In this document: positions 17,605 to 25,696 of the stretch, in pieces | How the letters are laid out: every line of letters begins with the position of its first letter | How positions within the stretch are numbered: the stretch's first letter is position 1 | Assembly (NCBI GenBank): GCA_902774145.1 | Contig: CACYHC010000007.1 | Coordinates: forward strand, 1 to 64,000 | DNA: 64,000 nt | Direction of reading: 5' to 3' | Origin: an uncultured Bacteroidia bacterium | Lineage (GTDB): Bacteria > Bacteroidota > Bacteroidia > Bacteroidales > UBA932 | Notes under the pieces: generated by a model | Seen by the model: only the letters and a program-made list of their open reading frames with translations | Told to the model about the DNA's origin: nothing | Databases searched by the model: none | Made by a program: the position numbers and the translations under genes

Positions 17605-19005
17605 TTAAAATTCAGCATTTTTCGGGGTGCGGGGGAAGGGGATGACGTCGCGGATGTTCTGCATGCCGGTGACGAAGAGCAGCAGCCGCTCGAAGCCCAG
17701 GCCGAAGCCGCTGTGCGGACAACTGCCGAAACGGCGCGTATCCAGATACCACTCCAGCCCGCGCCGGCTCATCTTCAACTCGTCGATGCGCTTCTCCAGC
17801 TTCCCAAGGTCCGCTTCCCGCTCCGATCCGCCGATAATCTCGCCGATCTTCGGGAAGAGGATATCCATTGCGCGGACGGTCTTTCCGTCCTCGTTCTGCT
17901 TCATATAGAAGGCCTTGATATCCTTGGGATAGTCCGTCAGGATAACGGGCTTGCCGAAGTGCTGCTCCACGAGATAACGCTCGTGTTCGCTCTGTAGGTC
18001 GATGCCCCATTCCACGGGATACTCGAAACTGTGCCCGTCCGCGACGGCCTTCTTCAGGATTTCGATGCCCTCGGTATAGCCCAGCCTCACGAAATCCGTC
18101 TTGATGACGCTCTCCAGCCGTTCCACGAGGGTATTGTCATAACGCTGGCAAAGGAAATCGATATCTTCGCGGCAGTGCTCCAGGGCGTAACGGACCAGGC
18201 TCTTGATAAAGTCCTCCGCGAGGTCCATATTGTCCTTGATGTCGTAGAAGGCCATTTCCGGCTCGATCATCCAGAACTCCGCGAGGTGGCGCGGGGTATT
18301 GGAGTTCTCCGCCCGGAAGGTGGGGCCGAAGGTGTAAATCTCACCCAGCGCCGTGGCGCCGAGTTCGCCCTCCAGCTGCCCGCTCACCGTCAGGCTGGTC
18401 TGCCTGCCGAAGAAATCCTTGCTGTAGTCCGGGCCGCCCTTCTTGTCCTTGGGGACATTGCAAAGGTCGAGGGTCGTCACCTGGAACATCTGCCCGGCCC
18501 CTTCCGCATCGGACGCGGTGATGAGCGGGGTATTCAGGTACACGAAGCCCTTGGAATGGAAATACTCGTGAATGGCAAAGGCCATCTGGCTGCGGAGCCG
18601 GTACACCGCACCGAAGGTATTGGTCCGCGGACGCAGGTGTGCGACCGTGCGCAGGTATTCCAGCGAGGTATCCTTCTTCTGCAGGGGATAGCGCACCGGG
18701 TCGCATTCGCCGTAAATCTCGATGCGGGAGGCCTTGATTTCCACGGCCTGTCCGCTGCCTACGGATTCCACCAGGGTTCCCCATACGCCGATGCAGGTGC
18801 CGGTGGCAATCCCGGGCAGCAGCGCGCCGGTCTCTCCGCTCCGGTCCACCACCACCTGGATATTCTTGATTGTCGAGCCGTCGTTCAGGGCGATGAACGC
18901 CACTTCCTTGCTCGGCCGTTTCGTCCTTACCCAACCTTTGGCGAGGACCTCTCTGCCTGCTTCCATTCCCAGCAGGTCCTTTACTTTGCTGCGTTTGATT
19001 TCCAT
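17605..19005 (-). CDS. asnS: Asparaginyl-tRNA synthetase
   Basis: The 466-residue enzyme charges tRNA-Asn with asparagine. An OB-fold anticodon-binding domain (residues about 1-115) is followed by a class II core with motif 2 ([15 protein letters not shown], about residue 235) and motif 3 ([10 protein letters not shown], about residue 433). The [16 protein letters not shown] form is typical of AsnRS rather than AspRS. It starts 16 bases after the T-tract of a terminator-like hairpin, with no clear promoter between. A tRNA-Asn gene is at the far end of the window. Confidence 0.96.
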   Translation of the reverse strand: MEIKRSKVKDLLGMEAGREVLAKGWVRTKRPSKEVAFIALNDGSTIKNIQVVVDRSGETGALLPGIATGTCIGVWGTLVESVGSGQAVEIKASRIEIYGECDPVRYPLQKKDTSLEYLRTVAHLRPRTNTFGAVYRLRSQMAFAIHEYFHSKGFVYLNTPLITASDAEGAGQMFQVTTLDLCNVPKDKKGGPDYSKDFFGRQTSLTVSGQLEGELGATALGEIYTFGPTFRAENSNTPRHLAEFWMIEPEMAFYDIKDNMDLAEDFIKSLVRYALEHCREDIDFLCQRYDNTLVERLESVIKTDFVRLGYTEGIEILKKAVADGHSFEYPVEWGIDLQSEHERYLVEQHFGKPVILTDYPKDIKAFYMKQNEDGKTVRAMDILFPKIGEIIGGSEREADLGKLEKRIDELKMSRRGLEWYLDTRRFGSCPHSGFGLGFERLLLFVTGMQNIRDVIPFPRTPKNAEF

Positions 19006-19020
19006 TGTAGTTTTTTAAAA

Positions 19021-19045
19021 AGCAGCCCTCGTAACGGGGGCTGCT
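19021..19045 (-). terminator. Terminator or attenuator between the second exbD and asnS
   Basis: An 11-base stem (19035-19045 with 19021-19031) and a three-base loop are followed on the minus strand by five T. It ends 16 bases before the asnS start codon. Confidence 0.8.
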
Positions 19046-19066
19046 CGTTTCCTTGTCAGGGACGGA

Positions 19067-19537
19067 CTATTCGCCGCCCTTGCGTGCCGAATACATGATC
19101 TTAAGCGCGGAGCAGCGTCGCAGCTCCTGCTTCACATCCGTAATGATACCCATTCTGACATCCTGGTCCGCGCGGATGCTGACCGTCATAAACTGGCGGT
19201 CGGCTTCGCTCTTGGATTCCCGTTCCGCGGCGATGAAGTCGCGGATATCGTCGGTGGTCTTGAAGGAGTCGTTCAGCTGGATACGGGCATCGGTACCGTA
19301 CTGCGCCTGCAGGGAGCGGATCGGCGTTCCGATGTTGATGTACGAGTTGAGGTCTTTCCTTTCCAGTTTTACCACTTCCGATGCCTCGGGAATCTTCACG
19401 ACGACCTTGTTCTCGGTCTCGCGCATCTGCGTGGTCACCATAAAGAAGAACAGGAGCATGAAGACGATATCGGAAAGCGAGCTGCTGGTCATCGCCGGCA
19501 CCTCTTTCTTGTTGTTGCTTCCTCCGAATTTAGACAT
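19067..19537 (-). CDS. exbD: ExbD-family biopolymer transport protein (second copy)
   Basis: The 156-residue protein has one membrane helix (residues about 22-38, with the proton-path Asp in LSDIVFM) and a periplasmic domain. It is half of the ExbB/ExbD proton channel that drives TonB. It differs from the upstream ExbD in length and sequence; paired, non-identical ExbD genes after an ExbB gene are usual in Bacteroidota. A 14-base gap separates the two. A terminator follows. Confidence 0.9.
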   Translation of the reverse strand: MSKFGGSNNKKEVPAMTSSSLSDIVFMLLFFFMVTTQMRETENKVVVKIPEASEVVKLERKDLNSYINIGTPIRSLQAQYGTDARIQLNDSFKTTDDIRDFIAAERESKSEADRQFMTVSIRADQDVRMGIITDVKQELRRCSALKIMYSARKGGE

Positions 19538-19551
19538 AACTTATCCTCCTG

Positions 19552-20133
19552 TTATCTTTTTTTACCGACATCTTTGGGCTCAGCCTCGGATATGTTCTGG
19601 GGAACCGCCTTCTTGACCGCGGCCTGCTGGTCTTCGTCCAGAAGGGCGAACTTCTTGCCGAACTTCTGCTTTGCACAGTCGTCGCGGAGTTCGTTCACCG
19701 CCTTGACCAGTTCGTTCTGAACGGCAATGTATGCCTGGTAGCTGGTACCACGGTCGTTCTGGAGGGAGATGACTCCCTTGGAGACGGGCCAATTGCCGAT
19801 GAGGTCAATCTCCTGGATTTCTTTCTCGGGGAGGTTGGGGTTGTCGGCGGGGTTGGTCAGGAATTCCTTGATTTTATCCTTGAGCTGGCTGACATCTATG
19901 GGCTCACTACCGGCAAGAAGCCTGTCGGACGAGTTGATCTTCACCACGATGATGTTGCGGCGGTTGACCTTCTGGTCCTCCACTTTCTGATCCTTGTCGG
20001 GCATAGGCGGCAGACGCCGGGAAAGACCGGTCTGGGAGCCCATGGTCGTCGTCATCAGGAAGTAGCACAGGAGCAGGAAGGCGATATCCGCCGTCGAGCT
20101 CGTGTTCATTGCAGGTACTTTCTTCTTGGCCAT
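19552..20133 (-). CDS. exbD: ExbD-family biopolymer transport protein (first copy)
   Basis: The 193-residue protein has a short cytoplasmic start, one membrane helix (residues about 13-32, with the conserved Asp in STADIAFLLL) and a longer periplasmic domain than the second copy, with an EIDLIGN segment and a charged C-terminal tail ending in GKKR. It works with ExbB in the inner membrane. It is three bases from the upstream membrane-protein gene. Confidence 0.9.
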   Translation of the reverse strand: MAKKKVPAMNTSSTADIAFLLLCYFLMTTTMGSQTGLSRRLPPMPDKDQKVEDQKVNRRNIIVVKINSSDRLLAGSEPIDVSQLKDKIKEFLTNPADNPNLPEKEIQEIDLIGNWPVSKGVISLQNDRGTSYQAYIAVQNELVKAVNELRDDCAKQKFGKKFALLDEDQQAAVKKAVPQNISEAEPKDVGKKR

Positions 20134-20136
20134 AGT

Positions 20137-20571
20137 TTACTTTTTGTTGGTGAGGGCCATACGGATTTCTCCGACGATGATGGCGCAAATGGCGCCCGCG
20201 CCGAAGAGATAGGTCAGGTTAAGAAGCGTATCGGTCAGCTTGAGCGTAGCCGCATCGGGCTGGACCGCCATACCCACGGCGGGCTCTCCCTTGGAAAGGA
20301 AGTACACCACGGCGCAGATGACCGCCGCGCCCACGAGGACGCCGCCGATCTTGATGAGGCTCTTGGGATCGTTGACTGCGCTGACGATCAGGCCGACCAC
20401 GACCCAGCTGGCCACCGCCAGCCCGACCATGATGTAGGCCCAGTTCAGCAACACGTCCGTCGCCTTACCGCCATTGCTCTCGAATCCCACCGAGGAACCC
20501 CAGATGAGAATCGCGACGCTGACGAGAATCAGCACGACCATGCCCCATTTGAAAATCTTGTTCAGTTTCAT
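20137..20571 (-). CDS. Small inner-membrane protein in the exb cluster
   Basis: The 144-residue protein has four hydrophobic helices (about residues 9-29, 42-66, 75-93 and 113-135) and no known motif. It lies between exbB and exbD with 3- and 18-base gaps, a position held by a similar small membrane protein in other Bacteroidota ExbB-ExbD-ExbD clusters. It is probably an accessory subunit of the proton channel; this is inferred from position only. Confidence 0.75.
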   Translation of the reverse strand: MKLNKIFKWGMVVLILVSVAILIWGSSVGFESNGGKATDVLLNWAYIMVGLAVASWVVVGLIVSAVNDPKSLIKIGGVLVGAAVICAVVYFLSKGEPAVGMAVQPDAATLKLTDTLLNLTYLFGAGAICAIIVGEIRMALTNKK

Positions 20572-20589
20572 GATTTCCTCCCGGGTATT

Positions 20590-21375
20590 TTATTTCTTGT
20601 TGTATTTGGTGAGGATGTCCACCAGGGAGATGGAAGAGTCTTCCATATCGATGGCGAGGTTGTCAATCTTCGCAAGGATGTAGTTGTAGAACACCTGCAG
20701 GATCATCGCGACGATAAGACCCGCAACGGTGGTGATAAGGGCGACCTTCATACCGCCGGCCACGACGTTCGGGGAGATGTCACCCGCAGCCTGGATGGCG
20801 TCGAAAGCCTGAATCATACCGATAACCGTACCGAGGAATCCGAGGGACGGGGCGATGGCGATGAACAGGCCGATCCAGCTCAGGCCGTTCTCCATGTTGC
20901 TCATCTGCACGGAGCCGTAGGAAACGATGGTCTTCTCGACCACGTCGATACCCTGCTCATAGCGGAGCAGACCCTGATAGAAGATGCTGGCGACAGGACC
21001 GCGGGTCTCGCGGCAGACGTCCTTGGCGGCCTCGATGCCACCTTCCTGGAGCGCGGCCTCAACCTTGGCGAGCAGCTTCTTGGTGTTCGTCTTGGAGAAG
21101 GTGAGGTACAGGATACGCTCGATGGAGAGGGCCAGACCGATGATGAGGCAGATGATGATGAGGGACATGAATCCCGCGCCGCCTTCGATGAACTTGGTCT
21201 TGAGGGCCTGGTTGAGGGGAACCTCGGGAGCGGCCGCAGTGAGGGCGGCGAGATCATTGGCGGGAGCCTGGGCTACTTCTTCGGTAGCAGCAGCCTGCTC
21301 ATCCTGGGCGAAAGCCGTGGAAGCAGAGAAGGTCATGATGCCTGCCACTGCCAGAAACATGAAGATTTTTTTCAT
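20590..21375 (-). CDS. exbB: MotA/TolQ/ExbB proton channel protein
   Basis: The 261-residue protein has a cleavable signal peptide (cleavage about residue 23, after TAFA), an alanine-rich periplasmic stretch, and three membrane helices of the ExbB/TolQ fold. The conserved region around WIGLFIAIAPSLGFLGTVIGMI (given here as APSLGFLGTVIGM, about 165-177) and the AGGMKVALITTVAGL segment (about 202-216) are plain. The signal peptide and periplasmic front are typical of Bacteroidota ExbB. It heads the cluster exbB, membrane protein, exbD, exbD. Confidence 0.93.
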   Translation of the reverse strand: MKKIFMFLAVAGIMTFSASTAFAQDEQAAATEEVAQAPANDLAALTAAAPEVPLNQALKTKFIEGGAGFMSLIIICLIIGLALSIERILYLTFSKTNTKKLLAKVEAALQEGGIEAAKDVCRETRGPVASIFYQGLLRYEQGIDVVEKTIVSYGSVQMSNMENGLSWIGLFIAIAPSLGFLGTVIGMIQAFDAIQAAGDISPNVVAGGMKVALITTVAGLIVAMILQVFYNYILAKIDNLAIDMEDSSISLVDILTKYNKK

Positions 21376-21446
21376 AACGTTTGTTAAAAGTATTGGTTTG
21401 TTAAAATAATTTCACACGGAAATCGCTGCAATTTAGCAAAAATTTT

Positions 21447-22223
21447 TCAATCGGCAATCAAAGGAAAGAGTTTTTCGGCGTTATTCGTGGTAATTTGCGC
21501 AATCTCCTCCGTCGATACGCCCTTAAGGGCGCCGAGGAAAGCGGCGATGAGGGGCAGATTCGCGCTCTCGTTGCGGGTCCCGCGCAGCGGCGTAGGCGCA
21601 AGGTAAGGCGCGTCGGTTTCCAGCAGGATGCGCTCCATCGGAATGCGCAGCACGTCGCGGGCAATCGACGCTTTCTTGAAGGTCAGCACCCCGCCCAGCG
21701 CGACATACCAGTCGCCCAGCCGGGAAATGCGTTCGAAGGTTTCCGCGCTGCCGCTGAAAGCGTGCAGATTCCCTCGCAGATGCAGATGAGGGCAGTCTTC
21801 CACCACCTTGAAGAAATCCTCCGTCGCATCGCGCAAATGAATATTCACGGGTAAATCGTGCGCCGATGCAAATTCCAGCTGCAGCCGCAGCGCCTCCATC
21901 TGCTCGGCGCGGAACTGCGTCCCGTAGTGGTAGTCCAGGCCGATTTCCCCGATTGCGACGGGTCCCTTCTCCAGCCAGGGCTCCAGGGCGTCCAGCTCCT
22001 CGCGCCAGTGTTCGTCCACCGATCCGGGATAAAGCCCGAGCATCGGGAACAGCGTGCCGGGATGCTTTTCCGCCATCGCGTACATCGCACTCCGCTCCCG
22101 GCGGTCGATATCCGCCAGCAGCATCCGGGTCACGCCGGCCTCCACCGCTCGCGCCACCACCTGTTCCTCTTCTCCCCGGTACGCCTCGTCAGTGATATGG
22201 GTATGGGTATCTACAAGTTTCAT
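21447..22223 (-). CDS. tatD: TatD-family metal-dependent hydrolase/DNase
   Basis: The 258-residue TIM-barrel protein starts with the metal-binding DTHTHIT (residues 5-11). Further ligands are in GEIGLDYH (about 88-95), the His in NIHLRDA (about 126-132), the His in LHAFSG and the Asp in ETDAPYLAP (about 202-210). The start at 22223 is set by the conserved MKLVDTHTH opening; the frame stays open further upstream across dprA but that part is not coding. A -7 element lies 8 bases upstream, so the mRNA leader would be very short. Confidence 0.92.
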   Translation of the reverse strand: MKLVDTHTHITDEAYRGEEEQVVARAVEAGVTRMLLADIDRRERSAMYAMAEKHPGTLFPMLGLYPGSVDEHWREELDALEPWLEKGPVAIGEIGLDYHYGTQFRAEQMEALRLQLEFASAHDLPVNIHLRDATEDFFKVVEDCPHLHLRGNLHAFSGSAETFERISRLGDWYVALGGVLTFKKASIARDVLRIPMERILLETDAPYLAPTPLRGTRNESANLPLIAAFLGALKGVSTEEIAQITTNNAEKLFPLIAD

Positions 22224-22231
22224 TGCTTCTG

Positions 22232-22239
22232 CAAAGGTA
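22232..22239 (-). promoter_or_regulatory. -7 promoter element of tatD
   Basis: The minus strand reads TACCTTTG, a full match to TAnnTTTG. It ends eight bases before the tatD ATG, in the gap after the dprA stop. No -33 element stands at the usual spacing. Confidence 0.5.
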
Positions 22240-22240
22240 C

Positions 22241-23392
22241 TTAAAACTTTGCAGAAATGCTGCAACGCTGCAGAAGGTCGGTGGCGAGAAAGCCGTCGCT
22301 TTCCAGCCGCATCGCAAGGGCGGAAACGCGGGAATAGGGGAGCGCGAGCACACGACACAAACCCTCGAGTGTGATACCGAGCTCTGCTTTCACACACTCC
22401 AAAACAGCAATCAGGATGTCCCTGTCGGCATCCGCACCATAATAGTCCCGCGCCGCGGCGACGATGTTTTCCCGCCGCCGGCCACCGCCGCCGAGCCCCA
22501 GCGCCTTCCCCCAGGCCTCCGGCCGGTCCAGCGCCAGCGCCATCTGCCCGGCAATCAGGCTGTTCGGCCCCTGCGACCGCTCGTCGTCCACCCGTCCGGG
22601 GATGGTGTACAACTCGCGTCCGTAACCGCAGGCGAGCCGCGCCGTACTCATCCCGCCGCCGCGCTGCCGGGACTCCACCAGCAGGGTAGCGCGGCTCATT
22701 CCCGCAATCAGGCGGTTGCGCCGCAGGAAATGGTGGGCGAGCGGGGCGGTGAGCGGCGGATAATCGGTGACGATGGCGCTGTGCGGCGCTTCGGCGATGC
22801 GCTGCGCCAACCGGTGGTGCCGGACCGGATAGACGCTGTCGATTCCGCAGGGGAGGACGGCAATCGTGCCCAGGCCGCTCTCCAGCGCCGCCGTGTGGGC
22901 ACAGGCATCGATGCCGTAGGCCAGTCCGCTGACGATGCAGGGTCTCGGGCTGCACGCCGGGAGCGCCCGCACCGCCTTCTCGCAGCAACTGCGCCCGTAG
23001 GGACTGCAGTCGCGCGTCCCCACGACCGCCAGCGGGACCTTCGGGTTCAGGACGCTTTCCGGAGGATTCGTGCTGCGGTAATACAGCCCGGCGGGCGCAT
23101 CGGGGCAGTCCCGCAGCAGGGTGGGGTACGCCTCCGAGCAGAGCGGGATAAAGTCGCAGCCGATGAGCTGCAGGCTCGTCAGTTCCTTCTCCGCCTCGCC
23201 GAGCCGCCGTTCGTCCAGCGCGCCGCTGTACTGCGGGAAAGGGGCCAGCAGTTCCGCCCTTTCCTGCGGGCTCAGCGAAAATACGGCCGACGCACTGCCC
23301 AGGGCGTCGGTCAGTTTCCTGGAGAGGACCGGCTCGTATCCGAAGGCCGTCCCCAGCGCCAGGGCGCAAATCTTTTCCATCGTTTCGGTCAT
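22241..23392 (-). CDS. dprA: DNA-processing protein DprA/Smf
   Basis: The 383-residue protein loads RecA onto incoming single-stranded DNA during natural transformation. An N-terminal SAM-like region is followed by the Rossmann core with VVGTRDCSPYG (about 150-160), IVSGLAYGIDACAH (about 178-191), VLPCGID (about 204-210) and the SQGPNSLIAGQ segment (about 290-300), then a winged-helix C-terminus. I chose ATG 23392 because it gives the usual N-terminus. It is followed 17 bases on by tatD. Confidence 0.93.
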   Translation of the reverse strand: MTETMEKICALALGTAFGYEPVLSRKLTDALGSASAVFSLSPQERAELLAPFPQYSGALDERRLGEAEKELTSLQLIGCDFIPLCSEAYPTLLRDCPDAPAGLYYRSTNPPESVLNPKVPLAVVGTRDCSPYGRSCCEKAVRALPACSPRPCIVSGLAYGIDACAHTAALESGLGTIAVLPCGIDSVYPVRHHRLAQRIAEAPHSAIVTDYPPLTAPLAHHFLRRNRLIAGMSRATLLVESRQRGGGMSTARLACGYGRELYTIPGRVDDERSQGPNSLIAGQMALALDRPEAWGKALGLGGGGRRRENIVAAARDYYGADADRDILIAVLECVKAELGITLEGLCRVLALPYSRVSALAMRLESDGFLATDLLQRCSISAKF

Positions 23393-23421
23393 AGCGGCCG
23401 AAGATAGGGGACGACAAAGAA

Positions 23422-23457
23422 AAAACCGCATCCCGGAAGCCCCGGAAATGCGGTTTT
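23422..23457 (-). terminator. Terminator after queA
   Basis: AAAACCGCAT (23422-23431) pairs with ATGCGGTTTT (23448-23457); on the minus strand six T follow. It separates queA from dprA. Confidence 0.85.
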
Positions 23458-23478
23458 GTACGTTTTATGCGAATATTT

Positions 23479-24552
23479 TTACAAAATCAGCATCGCGTCG
23501 CCGTACGGACCGAAGCGATAGCCTTCCTCCAGCGCCACGCGGTAGGCGTTCATGACCTTTTCGAAGCCGCCGAAGGCCGCGACGCTCATCAGCATCGTCG
23601 AGCCGGGACGGTGGAAATTGGTGATGATGGCGTCCGGAATGGAGAACTCGTAAGGCGGGAAAATGAACTTGTTGGTCCAAGTGTCGTTCGGACGGATTTC
23701 CTTGTCGGTGGTGACATAGGTTTCCAGGGCGCGCACGACCGTCATGCCCACGGCGACCAGCTTGTGGCCGGCCTTCTTGGTGGCGTTGATCTGGTCGGCC
23801 GCTTCTTGGCTGATGATCATCCGCTCGCAGTCCATCCGGTGCTTGGAGAGGTCTTCCACATCCACGGTGCGGAAATGCCCGATACCCATATGGACGGTGA
23901 TGAAGGTCTTGTCGATATCCTTGAGAATCATCCTGTTGAGCAGCTCGCGGCTGAAGTGCAGGCCGGCTGCCGGCGCGGAAACGGCGCCCTCGTGGGCGGC
24001 GAACACGGTCTGGAACTCCTCGACGTCGGAGGCTTCCGGCTGCTCTTTTACCCAGTTGGGAACAGGCGTCTTGCCCAGGGCGAAGAGGGCGGCCTTGAAT
24101 TCGTCGTAGGGTCCGTCATACAGGAAACGCAGGGTGCGGCCGCGGGAAGTGGTGTTGTCGATCACCTCGGCCACCATGCTCTCGTCCTCGCCGAAGTACA
24201 GTTTGTTGCCGATACGGATTTTGCGCGCGGGCTCCACCAGCACGTCCCATAGGCGCTGCTCCTGGTTCAGTTCGCGCAGCAGGAACACCATAATGTCGGC
24301 GCCGGTCTTTTCCTTGTTGCCGGAAAGCAGGGCGGGGAAGACCTTGGTGTCGTTGAAGATGAAGCGGTCGCGCTTCCCGAAGTAATCGATGACGTCCTTG
24401 AAAATCTTGTGCTCGATCTCCCCGCTGTCCTTGTGGAGGACCATCAGGCGGCATTCGTCGCGCCACTGGATGCGCCCGTCTTCCTTGACGGGCATCAGGT
24501 TCCGGGCAATGCGGTCCTGGGGGAGTTCAAAGTCGAATTGAGAGAGTTTCAT
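23479..24552 (-). CDS. queA: S-adenosylmethionine:tRNA ribosyltransferase-isomerase
   Basis: The 357-residue enzyme transfers and rearranges the ribosyl part of SAM onto 7-aminomethyl-7-deazaguanine in tRNA, giving epoxyqueuosine. Family features include FELPQDRIARN near the start, RDRFIFNDTKVFPARL-like sequence (here DRFIFNDTKVFPALL), VSAPAAGLHF (about 191-200) and the C-terminal NFHRPGSTMLMSVAAFGG segment (given as FHRPGSTMLMSV). Length is normal. A terminator follows; the NUDIX gene upstream is 54 bases away with no visible terminator. Confidence 0.96.
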   Translation of the reverse strand: MKLSQFDFELPQDRIARNLMPVKEDGRIQWRDECRLMVLHKDSGEIEHKIFKDVIDYFGKRDRFIFNDTKVFPALLSGNKEKTGADIMVFLLRELNQEQRLWDVLVEPARKIRIGNKLYFGEDESMVAEVIDNTTSRGRTLRFLYDGPYDEFKAALFALGKTPVPNWVKEQPEASDVEEFQTVFAAHEGAVSAPAAGLHFSRELLNRMILKDIDKTFITVHMGIGHFRTVDVEDLSKHRMDCERMIISQEAADQINATKKAGHKLVAVGMTVVRALETYVTTDKEIRPNDTWTNKFIFPPYEFSIPDAIITNFHRPGSTMLMSVAAFGGFEKVMNAYRVALEEGYRFGPYGDAMLIL

Positions 24553-24606
24553 TTCCTTTAAAAAAATGTGATACTCTCTCTATACGGTCAAACGGGGCAA
24601 AAAGTT

Positions 24607-25212
24607 TCAGGCCTCGCGAAAAACTTCCAGAATCGACGGATAGGTGTTCTTGAGGAAGGGGGGAAGGCTGGAGCGCGCCACCCAGGCCGCCTTGGCGATG
24701 TCTTCTTCCCGCTGGGGGGTGAGGTCGGTGGGATTGGTGTACAGCATTTCGTACCACCAGGTGTGCTTGAGGTGCCACAGGCCCCCGCGCAGGTAGCAGT
24801 GGTGGGTGATGCAGATCAGTTCCCCGAGTTCCAGTTCATCGACGCCGGTCTCTTCGCGCACCTCGCGCAGGGCGGTGACGCGGATGTCCTCGCCCGCCTC
24901 CTGGTGGCCTTTGGGCAGGTCCCAGAGCCCGTTCCGTTTGATGAGCAGGTAGTCGCCCCGGCGGTTGGAGACCAGCCCGCCCGCGGCGTTGACCTCCTTG
25001 AATTCCGCGCAGACCCGGCGGTACATCCGCTCCGTATCGCTGCAGGGGATGTAGATGCGGCTCAGCGACGCGGACGCCTCGAACATCGCCACCAGCGTGT
25101 GGATGTCCAGGCGCTCGCCGATATGGAATTCAATCGCATTGGGGTCCGTCAGCGCCTGGTCGGACTCGTCGCAGATAATGATGCACCGCTTTTCGAAATA
25201 TATCTTATACAT
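24607..25212 (-). CDS. NUDIX hydrolase
   Basis: The 201-residue protein has an N-terminal domain of about 75 residues and a NUDIX hydrolase domain with the full box GHQEAGEDIRVTALREVREETG (given here as GHQEAGED...REVREETG, about 101-122), which binds the metal and cleaves a nucleoside diphosphate linked to another group. The substrate is unknown. I start at ATG 25212, placed 24 bases after a divergent -7 box; the frame is open further upstream but runs through the promoter. Confidence 0.88.
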   Translation of the reverse strand: MYKIYFEKRCIIICDESDQALTDPNAIEFHIGERLDIHTLVAMFEASASLSRIYIPCSDTERMYRRVCAEFKEVNAAGGLVSNRRGDYLLIKRNGLWDLPKGHQEAGEDIRVTALREVREETGVDELELGELICITHHCYLRGGLWHLKHTWWYEMLYTNPTDLTPQREEDIAKAAWVARSSLPPFLKNTYPSILEVFREA

Positions 25213-25227
25213 TTCCCCATTCTTTCT

Positions 25228-25243
25228 TATCTTTGCAAAAATA
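25228..25243. promoter_or_regulatory. Face-to-face -7 elements for the divergent NUDIX and SRPBCC-like genes
   Basis: TATCTTTG on the plus strand (25228-25235) touches TATTTTTG on the minus strand (25236-25243). Each matches TAnnTTTG and points at its own gene, with leaders below 25 bases. No clear -33 element is seen. Confidence 0.55.
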
Positions 25244-25252
25244 GGAATAATT

Positions 25253-25696
25253 ATGACCGAATACAAAAGCAAACACGGGATTGTGTCCAGGAGTCGTGAG
25301 GAACTGTATATGTCTTTCGTGGACCTGTCCCGCATCCGCGAGATGCTGCCCGAAGACAAAAAGGAGATGATTTTCGCGGACTACGACCACCTGAGCGCCA
25401 CGGTGCAGAACTTTACCATTGGCGTGCGCGTCACCGGTCGCCAGCCCTATGAGCGCATCGAACTCTCGAACGCCGAGGGAACGCCTTTCGCCTTCGATAT
25501 CCTCCTGCATTTCGACGAGGCCGGCGAACCCGGCAAGACCGATTTCTCCATTACCGTGGAGGCGGACCTGAATCTCGTGATGAAGGCAATGCTGGGCGGG
25601 AAAATCAAGTCCGGCCTGGACAAAATCGTGGACGGTATCGTCGATGTCTCCGAAGGACGTATGCCGGAAGGGATGCCCGAGGGGATGAAATTCTGA
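25253..25696 (+). CDS. SRPBCC-like small soluble protein, function unknown
   Basis: The 147-residue protein has the strand pattern of a START/SRPBCC lipid- or ligand-binding fold (long C-terminal helix LVMKAMLGGKIKSGLDKIVDG at its end, quoted as MLGGKIKSGLDKIVDG). It ends with a short repeat MPEGMPEGMKF. No catalytic motif is visible. I chose ATG 25253, 17 bases after the -7 box. The stop codon overlaps the next start by one base, so it is co-translated with the rRNA methylase. Confidence 0.7.
   Translation: MTEYKSKHGIVSRSREELYMSFVDLSRIREMLPEDKKEMIFADYDHLSATVQNFTIGVRVTGRQPYERIELSNAEGTPFAFDILLHFDEAGEPGKTDFSITVEADLNLVMKAMLGGKIKSGLDKIVDGIVDVSEGRMPEGMPEGMKF

Noticed and set aside
21447..23417. 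A single 656-codon frame through tatD and most of dprA
   Set aside because: The first 390 codons are out of frame with the plain dprA protein; the TatD domain starts at 22223 with its normal N-terminus.
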